A DNA stretch of 64,000 nucleotides from Sipunculus nudus (taxonomy: Eukaryota > Annelida > Sipuncula > Golfingiida > Sipunculidae). Shown piece by piece: positions 13,301 to 26,100 of the stretch; within the stretch, counting starts at the first letter, position 1; each line of letters begins with the position of its first letter. Under the pieces are notes generated by a model. The model was not told the origin of the DNA, made no database searches, and saw nothing but the letters and a program-made list of their open reading frames with translations. The translations under genes and the position numbers were made by a program. The DNA is taken from the NCBI GenBank assembly GCA_026874595.1, contig CM049306.1, positions 18,841,019 to 18,905,018 of the forward strand, written 5' to 3'.

Positions 13301-16300
13301 GTTGTTTGGTTTGATTTGCTTTGATGTTGAAGACGCCCGAGATTAAACGAACCTCGAGGTGGCACGATACTTGTAACTACAGAGCGAGCACATGGTTGAT
13401 ACTCAGCAGATCAGTCTGAGATTTACTGAGCAAAACTAATTAATTTATATCAAACAGCCTGCTACAAGAAAGTGGCTAGTTTACAGTTAGATATTGCATG
13501 GTGAAATCAGGGACGCACGGATAATCGGCAGCCATTTAATCATTATGACCCCGCGGTTGGGCGAATAATATGCAGCTTCGCAACGTGTGAATGATCAACC
13601 GTAAAATATAGTGACAGGAAGTTTACCGCTTCACCCTTGCTGTGTTTTTATCCTATGAGCACATCACACCATGACATGAACACCTACACGCATTAAGGTA
13701 ACAACTGGGAATTGCTCAATCCTTTGTGTTCAAGTCCCGCGAACAACAGTAACGGTGGCCTTGATGTTGTTCGGGGCGAGTGATCAGTGTCCTCCGGAGA
13801 TGGCGTATCATGTCCGTATTTGTCAGGTTCATTAACTCTAAGAATGTTAGTTTGAGATGACTGCTGTCCATTGTCTGCAGTAGTTAGGTGTCCGCCTTAT
13901 ACATAACATATAGGCAACTTTGGAGGGACTTAACTATATTGTCCGTTATAGCCAGTTGTCCGCCTAAGTGAGGTGTCCGTTAGACCAGTTTTCACTGTAT
14001 GTATGATCAGTGCAATATTTCATTCAAAAAGGTGTCATACTAAGTGGATTAACAATTGTCAGGTTCATATGCACCATTTCTGGAATTGTTGCATATATTT
14101 CTTTTCTTCCTACCAGCACACAAAATACCACATATTTCATCTTGACTGGGAAAAATGCCTGACTGTTTCTGATTTTTGGTCACTGAATCTGTAGTACAAT
14201 TTATTTTACTTTTACATTGCGTTGACAGTGTATACACAGATACCTACCAGCGGGTCTCCCTGTGCAGCATCAAATCCAGCTGACACAAGGACAAGCTCTG
14301 GATCGTACTGAAATAATATAGTAATATTAAATTTTAATTGGCTGACTGACAAAAAACATGAAACAAGTACCTATCTGCCAATTGACTGTTGACAACTCTT
14401 ATTTAACAGTTTCATTCCATTATATATGATCATCTTAAAAATGTTTCACCAGCATTATTATTACCATCATTATATTGTGAATATTTATTTTACATTTTGA
14501 TAAAAAACACGTATATCAAAATGATCAAAAACATGTATATCAAAATTAGTTAGGCAGATATGGAGTTAACATTCAAAGGTACTGTTTGACAAACTCTTTA
14601 CCTAATTAACAGAGCAATATTATTAAAGTATTACAAAATAACTTTGGTAATTAATGTTATTAGGGCAAAGTCTCTTGTTTCGTTGACCCCACTGCTTTCA
14701 GTAGATCATGAAAATGACTCAACATTTTACAGTATAAGTGTCGATAAAATAGAAAAGCACTGAAAATTTAGAAATATCTAGAATTTTATGTATCACAGTA
14801 AAACAATCACCTCATAAGCTATTGGCATAACCACATGATGGAATGCTGCAATGTATTCATCATTACCCATCGGCACCTGATATATGGAAAAAAAATAATC
14901 AATGATTTTTTATTTTACAATATAAATATATGACAAAAACTGGTGGAACATTCACATTTCTATTGGCATTGGCACATGTATCACAGATCAAAATGAACGA
15001 CCAGAGAAATCACTCAAATGCTTTTTACACACAATTACACAATATTATCCTTTCATTCATGATGAATGTCTCAGGATTGCTTTGAAATATAATGATAACC
15101 TGGTTTTCTATTTTATTAAGGCTCATTGCAAAAGTGTTTTTTCTGACCTGGAGGCCTTGCACAGTGCTGACATCTGGTGACAACATACAGAACTACTTGT
15201 CAGGAATACTGGTTTCCATTTGTCTGTATTTCTAAACTAGAATACAGGTAGTCGACAGGCGACTACTTATATCCGCCTAAATCAGAGTGGAACGGGTGAA
15301 GTGTTGCATATAAGCATGGATGTCTGCAGCCAAATTGTGTATGTAGGTTGCGCTACCTACCAAAAAATCCAGAAAGCTCTATACACATGCAAAACTTTGG
15401 CCCAATCGGTCAAACGGTTCCCAAGATATGAGCTTGGATATCTGCTGCATAAACTAGAATGCAGGTGGCGCCACCTGTCATAAAATCAAGAGAGCTGTCG
15501 GGGATGTATAAACTTGCAAAATTTTAGGCAGATATGTCAAACCACTGCCGAGATATGAGTGATTTTATCCCATGGCAGACAAACAGATGGGAGCTGTGCA
15601 AACATAGCTGCAGGTGGCGCCACCAGTTTTGCGTATGATAAAGAGCTATGTGAGATTTATACACATGCAAAATTTTGGCCCAATCGGTCAAACGGTTCCC
15701 TAGATATGAGCTTGGATGTCTGCAGCGTAAACTTGATTGTAGGTGGCGCCACCTGTCATAAAATCAGAAAAGCTATCCAGGATGTATAAGCATGCCGAAT
15801 TTCAGGTTAATTAGTCAAACCACTGCAGAAATAGGAGTGATTTTAACCCAAGGCAGACGAACAGATGGACACTGTGCAAACATGGTTGCAGGTGGTGCCA
15901 CCATTTTCGGTGTATGTTATAAAGCTCTCCAAGGGCTACATTTGTGCAAAAAAATTTTCCTGATCGGTCAAACGTTTCCTGAGATATGAGCTTGGATGTC
16001 TGCAGCGTAAACGTGAATGTAGGTGGCGCCACCTGTCATAAAATCAGAAAAGCTATCCAGGATGTATACGCATGCCAAATTTCAGGTGAATTAGTCAAGT
16101 CACTGCAGAGATATGAGTGATTTTAACCCAAGGCAGACAAACAGATGGACACTGTGCAAACATGGTTGCAGGTAGCGCCACCATTTTTGGTGTATGTTAT
16201 AAAGCTCTCCAAGGGCTACATTTGTGCAAAAGAATTTTCCTGATCGGTCAAATGGTTCCCGAGATATGAGCTTTGATGTCTGCAGCGTAAACGTGAATGT

Positions 16301-19300
16301 AGGTGGCGCCACCTGTCATAAAATCTGAAAAGCTATCCAGGATGTTTACGCATGCCCAATTTCAGGTGAATTAGTCAAGTCACTGCAGAGATATGAGTGA
16401 TTTTAACCCAAGGCAGACGAACAGATGGACACTGTGCAAACATGGTTGCAGGTGGCGCCACCATTTTTGGTGTATGTTATAAAGCTCTCCGAGGGCTACA
16501 TTTGTGCAAAAAAATTTTCCTGATCGGTCAAACGGTTCCCGAGATATATGGGTTTATGTGTGGAAACAGACGCACAAACGGACGCAGAGCGCAAAGGAAA
16601 GGTCAGAGGTCAAAACAAAATCGGGGCGCAGCAGTTCACATGTGACCCGAACATAATCCCGGGTTTCGGAAAATTCCGCCCAGCGGTTACGGAGGAGTTC
16701 TCCGGACACCTACGCGTCGGTGGCGGCGGCGGCGGCGGCCAGCTGAAAACATAGTATCCGCAAAACTCTGTTTTGGCGGATACAATTAAGAGTACACTTC
16801 TCATTCTGGGGATCGACTGTTGTATTTTGAGATTGTTTCTTTGTAACTCTTCTAACTGTGAACCATGAGGTAAAACTGGGCTGGCCTCTTTGATTTTTTA
16901 TGAATTAAGTTACAGGATCCTCTTATTTCAGAGTCAATCTACACAAAAACACTTCATAATAGACATCACATTAAGATCAAGCTGCATGGCAATTCAAAGT
17001 CAAGATTTTGTAACCCTCTATCTGCATCACATGACCTGTGGTCAAGTAACTGATGCCTAATATGTTCTTTCTCACATTTTTAACCAAACAGAGCACATGC
17101 AGATTTAAATAGACCTTGGAATTTATTATTACCTAATTGCCACTCCATGGGTGCTGACATTCAGTCCCTAACTTGACCCTGACATACATGACACACTCAT
17201 AATGGAAATGAAGGTTAATTATCCCTGTCCCATTTCATGGCATTTTGACACTGGATCCTTCAACCTTGACCGTGACCTACTTAATATGACTGACGTTTAT
17301 GTTAGCCACTACTTACCCTCTCATCAAACAGAATGTTGACATTGAACCCTTAAATTAAGACTTTCCTTTGACCTTGACCTACTTTATCATGATGGACATG
17401 AAGGTCAACAATCACCTTCCCTGTCACTTCATGGAATCTTGACCTGGAGACCTTCCTTTGACCTTTACCTTCTTTATTATTTTAGATATGAATGTTAACC
17501 ATCACTTACCCTGCCACTCCATGGAATGTTGACATTGAAGCCTTCACCTTGACCTTGACCTACTTTATCATGATCTGCATCTGTGTGGCAAGGATAAAAG
17601 AACCCACTGTCATAGCGATGTAAAGATATATTCAGCACACTGTAACAGAGAAAAGGCAAGAAATTAGAAAATATAAATACACAATATCTGACACCATTTT
17701 CTGGAAAATGTTTATCAGTGTTTTTTTGTTTAGTCTTTTCAACATGTACAAGTGAGACTGATCAATGAAATATGATTAACATGGCAAAATTAAAGACAGT
17801 TGACTTCAAAATGTTCAGAATCATAACATGTAATTACGTTACAACAATGAAGCCTCAGTTCAAACTCATACTATTAATTTCAAAAAGACAAAACTTCAGG
17901 TGGAAATGATCACACAGATAAAATAATAATAATAAAAAACTGATCTCCAGAAATTCTGTCACATTATATTCATTGTAAAACAAAAAAAAATAACTAATAT
18001 ACAAATTTAAAGTAAATTATAACTTCTGAATCATACACTGTAGTTAAAACAACATGTGCCTTATTTAAATCTGAATAATGACACAAAGATATATACACCA
18101 GAAGTATGACAAATAACTCTTGCGACCAGGAGTGCTGCTGAAATTTACCTATCTGCACGAGCTTATTAATAAGTTAAACAAGAGCACCGCAAAAATGCAT
18201 AATACACCAGTTGTGTATCTGGTGACCTCTGACCTCATTAAATATGCATGAATTTTGATGAGAATGTAATTCAGATGAGAAATTGTTGGTAAATATGTAT
18301 AATGAGTTTCATGTAAATCAATAGGATTTTTGTAAGTCACCAAGGTGCCTCAAAAGTGTGGTGACCCCTGACCTTATTTAATATGTGTGAATTTTGATGA
18401 GAATGTCAATCAGGTGAGAAAGTCTACTGGTAAATATGTATAAGTTTCATGTAAATCCATAGGATTTTTGTAAGTCATCAAGGTACCTCCAAGGTGCTGT
18501 GACCTCTGACCTCATTAAATATGCCTGAATTTTTATGAGAATGTAAATCAGGTGAGAAAGTCTATTGGTAAATATGTATAATGAGTTTCATGAAAATCCA
18601 TAGGATTTTTGGTAAGACACGAAGGTGCCTCCAAAGTTTGGTGACCTCTGACCTGATAAATATGCATGGATTTTGCTGGAATTCAAACATTAGTGAGATA
18701 TTTTATTGATTAACATTACTGATGAAATTTATCAAAAAAACCTTTTATATTCTTCATAATTTATCGTGGTGACACCACAAAGTAGCCAAGTGACCCGTGA
18801 CCTTATTAAATATGCATGGACATTGCCCATAATTGAACTTGGGTGAGATTATCTGTTGGTAAGTACTTATATGGTGAGTTTTGTGAAAATTCCTCAAAGC
18901 CCTAGTAAGTTATGACAGTAACACTAAAAGTTAACAGACGGATGGTCAGATGGAAGGACAAACAGAATGTGGGTATACCATAATACTGCCGTCATTAGCC
19001 AGGTGAATAAAAAGCTTCTGATACTAGGACGCTAACCCTGCATGAATGATAGTGTTCAAAGTTGGTGCCATAGAATGATTAATTAACCTATGTTATTGCA
19101 AGGAACTTCTGAAAATATTTTGAAAAACACCAATGACATCATAGTATTGTTGTCCGAGACATGAAATGCAATAAACAACCAACCCCCCCCCCTCCCATTA
19201 TATAAATTGGTTTTCAGACACCTTTCAGGGAAATGGGACATGGACGGACATCATTGTCCTCTGCACATCATGACTCGCACTCAAAAGATGCTCATATCTT

Positions 19301-20127
19301 CAAATGCTACGTCCTGGTGAAAATATGTGCAACAGAAATCCTCATTCCGGGGGTAATTTTACTCTTGGATTTACACCAAAATTGAACTTCTTGGAGATTT
19401 TTACAATACCAACATGTATGATAAATTTCAATAACATCTGTGATGCCATTCTTCAGATATATTGCAGACACACTTTAAGGATCAGATGAAAACAATGACC
19501 TCCACTTTATTTAAACAGCATCTGGAGTGCCATGACACATATTAATTCAAACAATCTTTGTTGCTGTGTTTTCTGTGAGAAACAGATTAAGAAAAATCTT
19601 ATAATAAGTTTAGTGTTGTTGCATTTTATGTAAATTATATTTATCTTTAATGGTGATGCCAGAGCCGTTATTAAATATAATTTTTTTTTGTCAGAGGAAC
19701 TGATAATCACACTGATTCGATCTTGTCACAACCATCAATAATCACAGAAGTCCTCGTTAATCGTTTGATATATCATGCCCACTCTATTCACTCACATGAA
19801 GCATCAAATAAATTGGAATTTACCTCTTGTCTTCTTCAAACATGTGTTGCGTTCCATTGCCATGGTGAATATCCCAGTCAAGGATCATAACCCTAGCAAA
19901 AGTAACAAAAATTTCGCTCATGTAGTGTGTGGCAATCTATAACCATATCACACTGGTTTTACATATTAATATATCACACTTGATCTTCCATTAAACCTCT
20001 GATAACATGGATGAGCAAAAAATACTACACACAAGAGCTGAGAAGCACACTAGTATCATACTGTATACAAGTACTTTAATTGTATCCGCCAAAACAGAGT
20101 TTTGCGGATACTATGTTTTCAGCTGGA

Positions 20128-20161
<34 letters not shown>

Positions 20162-23100
20162 GCGTAGGTGTTCGGAGAACTCCTCCGTAACCGCTGGGCG
20201 GAATTTTCCGAAACCCGGGATTATGTTCAGGTCACATGTGAACTGCTGCGCCCAGATTTTGTTTTGACCTCTGACCTTTCCTTTGCGCTCTGTGTCTGTT
20301 TGTGCGTCTGTTTCCACACATAAACCCACATATCTCGGGAACCGTTTGACCGATCAGGAAAATTTTTTTGCACAAATGTAGCCCTCGGAGAGCTTTATAA
20401 CATACACCAAAAACGGTGGCGCCACCTGCAACCATGTTTGCACAGTGTTCAACTGTTCGTCTGCCTTGGGTTAAAATCACTCATATCTCTGCAGTGACTA
20501 GACTAATTCACCTGAAATTGGGCATGCGTATACATCCTGGATAGCTTTTCTGATTTTATGACAGGTGGCGCCACCTACATTCACGTTTACGCTGCAGACA
20601 TCCAAGCTCATATCTTGGGAACCGTTTGACCGATCAGGAAAATTCTTTTGCACAAATGTAGCCCTTGGAGAGCTTTATAACATACACCAAAAATGGTGGC
20701 GTTACCTGCAACCATGTTTGCAGTGTCCATCTGTTTGTCTGCCTTTGGTTAAAATCACTCATATCTCTGCAGTGACTTGACTAATTCACCTGAAATTTGG
20801 CATGCGAATACATCCTGGATAGCTTTTCTGATTTTATGACAGGTGGCGCCACCTACATTCACGTTTACGCTGCAGACATCCAAGCTCATATCTTGGGAAC
20901 CGTTTGACCGATCAGGAAAATCTTTTTGCACAAATGTAGCCCTTGGAGAGCTTTATAACATACACCGAAAATGGTGGCACCACCTGCAACCATGTTTGCA
21001 CAGTGTCCATCTGTTCGTCTGCCTTGGGTTAAAATCACTCATATCTCTGCAGTGGTTTGACTAATTCACCTGAAATTCGGCATGCTTATACATCCTGGAT
21101 AGCTTTTCTGATTTTATGACAGGTGGCGCCACCTACATTCAAGTTTACGCTGCAGACATCCAAGCTCATATCTAGGGAACCCTTTGACCGATTGGGCCAA
21201 AATTTTGCATGTGTATAAATCTCACATAGCTCTCTATCATATGCAAAACTGGTGGCGCCACCTGCAGCCATGTTTGCACAGCTCCCATCTGTTTGTCTGC
21301 CATGGGATAAAATCACTCATATCTCGGCAGTTATTTGACATATCTGCCTAAAATTTTGCGAGTTTATACATCCCCGACAGCTCTCTTGATTTATGACAGG
21401 TGGCGCCACCTGCATTCTAGTTTATGCAGCAGATATCCAAGCTCATATCTTGGGAACCGTTTGACCGATTGGGCCAAAGTTTTGCATGTGTATAGAGCTT
21501 TCTGGATTTTTTCGTAGGTAGCGCAACCTACATACACAATTTGGCTGCAGACATCCATGCTAATATGCAACACTTCACCCGTTCCACTCTGATTTAGGCG
21601 GATACAAGTAGTCGCTTGTCGACTACCCGTATTCTAGTTAAATACTGAATTATTTTGCAACAATTATCAAGCAGGATATCAAAATATGGGTATAGTTCAT
21701 GACTGTTCACCTGTGGGGTGTCTGATTCACAAAAGTTTCATTTTGCTTCAATTTCCCTTTCTTGAAAATCACAAATTTGAAACCCCTGCAAACATAAGGC
21801 CTACCACATTATCTCTAATATCAGGTGTATCCAGGGATATATCATATACCGTAAAATCTCCACTTAAAACCGCACTTCCGATTGAAACCGCACCCAGACT
21901 TTGCCGAAATTCCAGGCGAGACATCGCGAGGGGCTCAAATACTAAGAACCCCCCTTTAAAACCGCACCAACTTTCGCTACGGAATGATTTGACAAAAGAC
22001 ACAATCAAGCTATCATCTAGAAATGAACACGCGTAGGTTGCGACTCGGCCATTCCTGTCCACCTTTTAATTCCTTGGGCATTTAATTTAAACACATCATA
22101 ACACTTTTTTGCAGGGTCACTCAAGCACGGAGTTTGGGAAGACGTAAGGGCCGGTGAACCTCTGCCTGTTTATACAGATTTTATATTTCGTGCCGTATTC
22201 TTGTTTGCTACTGATTTGTCATTATATTTTGAAGAAAAAAAATTCTGCTGATCCATTTCAAGTCACTGTATATTTTAATTCAAAAAATGTTTTATGAAAA
22301 TTCCATTTTTCTGGAATTACTCGGAAGATTCAAATCATTTTCATACCGGTTACTTCGGTATTATCATCGTCACATCGTACGTTTACATCGCTCCATGTCA
22401 CAACTAAATATCAAAGTATATGAAGTTACCTTGTAGAGATACGCACGTATAGGAAACATGACGCTTGATAACGAGTGATTTTAAGGTAAAATTAAAGTGG
22501 CCAGTCGGGGTAAGCAAGTTTTTTTCTTGAAGAAAGTTTCCGTGTGAGGAGCCATTTTGTCAAGGCAGTGTTCACGCAAGGCACGCTAGGACGAAATAGG
22601 TGGCTGTTCTGTTTACCACCCACCGCGTTCAGCCGTTCAAAATATTCTTAGCAGAATACCGGGGCATTTTAGCACATGGCGGCACTCAACCTTGATTTTA
22701 AAACGATCGTCAGCCATTGTGTGACTCCTTACGATGTCAGCTTTTTATTCATTTTACGTTTTAAACAAATAATCATTGCTAAATAATGCTGCAAATGGGT
22801 TTAAAGTAGGCTTTTATTTCAATTTTGCTTGACCATGCCCAACGAGGTGGGCCGCTGTGTGTTACAGCAGGGTTGTTGTTTGTCGTGGTCACGAGTTGAC
22901 ATTCCTTTCACAAGTTACATCCATACAACGTCGTGGACGAGTGGACCAGTAATGTATCTGCAGGCACCCGCTCAAACTAGGTGGGGAATGACCGAATACA
23001 AGTCTTATTTTTTGCACAAAATAAACAAGGTCAAATATGGCTTTAATAAATTTCATAAAACACACTACTTGAGTGTGTACTTCGAAACTCACGTGAATCC

Positions 23101-26100
23101 TCGATCATTGTACACATAGACGGAGGACCCGTGTATGGGGAGTTAGCACAATAAGTGACACGATAATATGCTAGACATGTCATGTATGCTAGGTATTTAT
23201 CGTATATACTGCGTTATATGAAGATGTTTTTTAGCCGCCAAAATGTCATATACCATTTGGTCTTTCCTTCGCAGTAAATTATCCAGTCTGAACGGTTAAG
23301 AATTTTCGGGTTTTCCTTTCATTATGCGCGACCCTGGTTTGGGGTCGCGCTGCAGATACTTTCCGCTACGTAGCGTGCATGACTGAGTCGGGGCCCGTCT
23401 CAATCATGGTACAAGACAAGGTTGTTGTAAACGTATTATTTGGTGACAAATACCAAAATTTTATAACAAGTTATATATCACACGAAAACTAATCAGCAAT
23501 ATTTAATTTATAAATAACAAATAATCGTAAATAATACATTTACACACGGCTCCCATGCATGCGAGACTGCTGCTAAGAACGGCCTTCGAAAGTTGCAATA
23601 TTATCGCCCACTCGCCGGCCCCAAAACGATGTCTGTCAGGAAGATATTCAGGAAACCCTTCTAGTATAAACCGCACAGTACTTTCAGGAAATCAACCTGA
23701 TTTCAAGATTTTGAATTTCTTGATTAAACCGCGGTTTTAAGTGGAGATTTTACGGTAACATATTCTGATAAGACTCTGTGATAAGCTAACGCCTGTGACA
23801 AGCAAACATACTAATATTTGGTTGGCTGGAAAGTTTTCATAACCATCACCATTATCACAGATTAAATAAAAAAATTTTCATCAATGATGCCTAATATGTT
23901 TACACTAGTAATACCTTTTCAAGCCATATTTCTTCTGAGCATATCTGGCTGCCACGGCTACACTGTTAAAGAAACAGAAACCTCTGGCTGTATGCATCTC
24001 TGCATGGTGTCCTGGTGGCCTGCACAGAATATTCATAAACATTAAATAATATGTTAAATACAATTAAATTGAGTAACATACACAATATATTTCTAAATGT
24101 AATGATAAAATTATCTTTTTAATGTCTCTCTTACAAATAGAACACACACTTGATAAAGATAAAAGTGATATCTACATGGTGCAAGAAAACATCGCTATTT
24201 TTTTCTATTGCTGCAGTGTAAAATTAAATAATATGAACATTTACAACTTACAGAATATGAGAAATATAACAATACATGGTATCCCTCATGATCAATATTG
24301 TGAGACACAATTTTAACTGCAAATTGCCAAATCTTCCTGTAAATAGTGACCTTTCAAAGTTATGTCTGACTACACCTGGTTTGACCTCTGATATACATGA
24401 CTATAGTTGGTTTGACCTTTGACATACCTGACTATACCTAGTTTGACCGTAGACATATCTGATTTCACCTGGTTTGACCTTTGACATATCTGACGACCTT
24501 TGACATATCTGACACCATGCTGGTTTTAACTTTGACATACCTGACTAAAGCTGGTTTAATCTGACATACCTGACTACAGATGGTTTCATCTTTGACATAC
24601 CTGACTACAGCTGGTTTCATCTTTGACATACCTGACTACAGCTGGTTTCATCTTTGACATACCTGACTACAACTGGTTTGACTTTTGACATACCTGACTA
24701 TAGCTGGTTTAATCTTTGACATGCCTGACTACAGATGGTTTCATTTTTGACATACCTGACTACAGATGGGTTTCATCTTTGACATACCTGAATACTACTG
24801 GTTTGATCACTGAAATATCTGACTACAGTTGGTTTCAACTTTAATATACCTGCCTACAGCTGGTTTTATCTCTGACATACCTGAATACAGCTGGTTTCAT
24901 CTTTGACATTCCTGACTACATTTGGTTTGACCTTTGACATACCTGACTACTGCTGGTTTGATCATTGACATACCTGACTACAGTTGGTTCGAACTTTGAT
25001 AGACCTGAGTACAGCTGGTTTTATCTTTAACATACCTGACTATGGCTACTCCATTCTGAGAATTTCCTGATAACACATCATCTACCACACACAATGTACA
25101 GCCACATGCCAGGCTGGCAGACTCAAAGGCATGCTGCAAACAAAGAAAGAAACATTAGTCAAACAGCTGGCAGAATCAAAGGCATGCTGTAAACAGAGAA
25201 AGAAACGTTAATCATACAGCTGGCAGCCTCAAAGGCATGCTGCAAACAGAAAATGAAACATTAACAACACAGCTGTCAGCTTCAAAAGGCATGCTGTAAA
25301 CAGAAAATGAAACATTAACAAGACAGCCGTCAATACCAAAGGCGTGCTGTAAACAGAAAATGAAACATAAACAAGACAGCTATCAACATCAAAGGCATGC
25401 TATAAACAGAAAATGAAACATTAATCACACAGAATTAAGAAACAGAATTTCAATTAAGAAAATTGAAATTACAATGCAATTGAACAATATACAAGACAAA
25501 TTTTACATCCAGAAATTGACCCTAGCTATTTCAACAATTTCAAAAAAAGGTTTAACAATATAGATCCAACGCTAAAAATATATTGCTGAAATCTGAATAT
25601 TTGTCTCCTATAACTAAGGTAAGTTTCAGTTTAACTGTAAACACAGGCATCTGAATTAAAGATGAAAAATTATATTTATAGCTCATTCCCAATCAGGGTG
25701 CCAATTCTAATCTGGAGATTATTCTTTAAAACTTAAAACTGATTGCACAATTTGACACAAAAGTGAATATGGGACTAAACGCTTAATATGAGTTGAAAAA
25801 CCAACAGTTTTATTCACAGTCTTCCGGTTCTTCTTGAGCTTGTCGCTTTGATTGCCAGCCTCATTTTTAAAGTTCCATTTATTAGTTTTTTTTTTGTGGT
25901 TTTACTGTTTTTTCAACAACTGTTTCTTCATATATTTTCTCACATATTTATTTCATTTAAAATAAACATGAGTAATTTTAAAGGAAAAGTTTTAGTTTCA
26001 TTCTGATAAATCTACTGTATGCTTTATTTCATTATTACAGCTTAACAATTGGACTTCAACAGTCAATTTAGGAGAATATCACTAAATTTCACTGGGCACC

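Noticed and set aside
17558-17563. gtaggt inside exon 24 as the donor
   Set aside because: It would give an in-frame exon but drops 18 conserved residues ([10 protein letters not shown] region); the downstream gtaagt keeps them.
15792-21316. Similar ORFs of 60-86 codons on both strands (for example with [17 protein letters not shown])
   Set aside because: They are translations of the family A tandem units, including reverse complements of each other, not genes.
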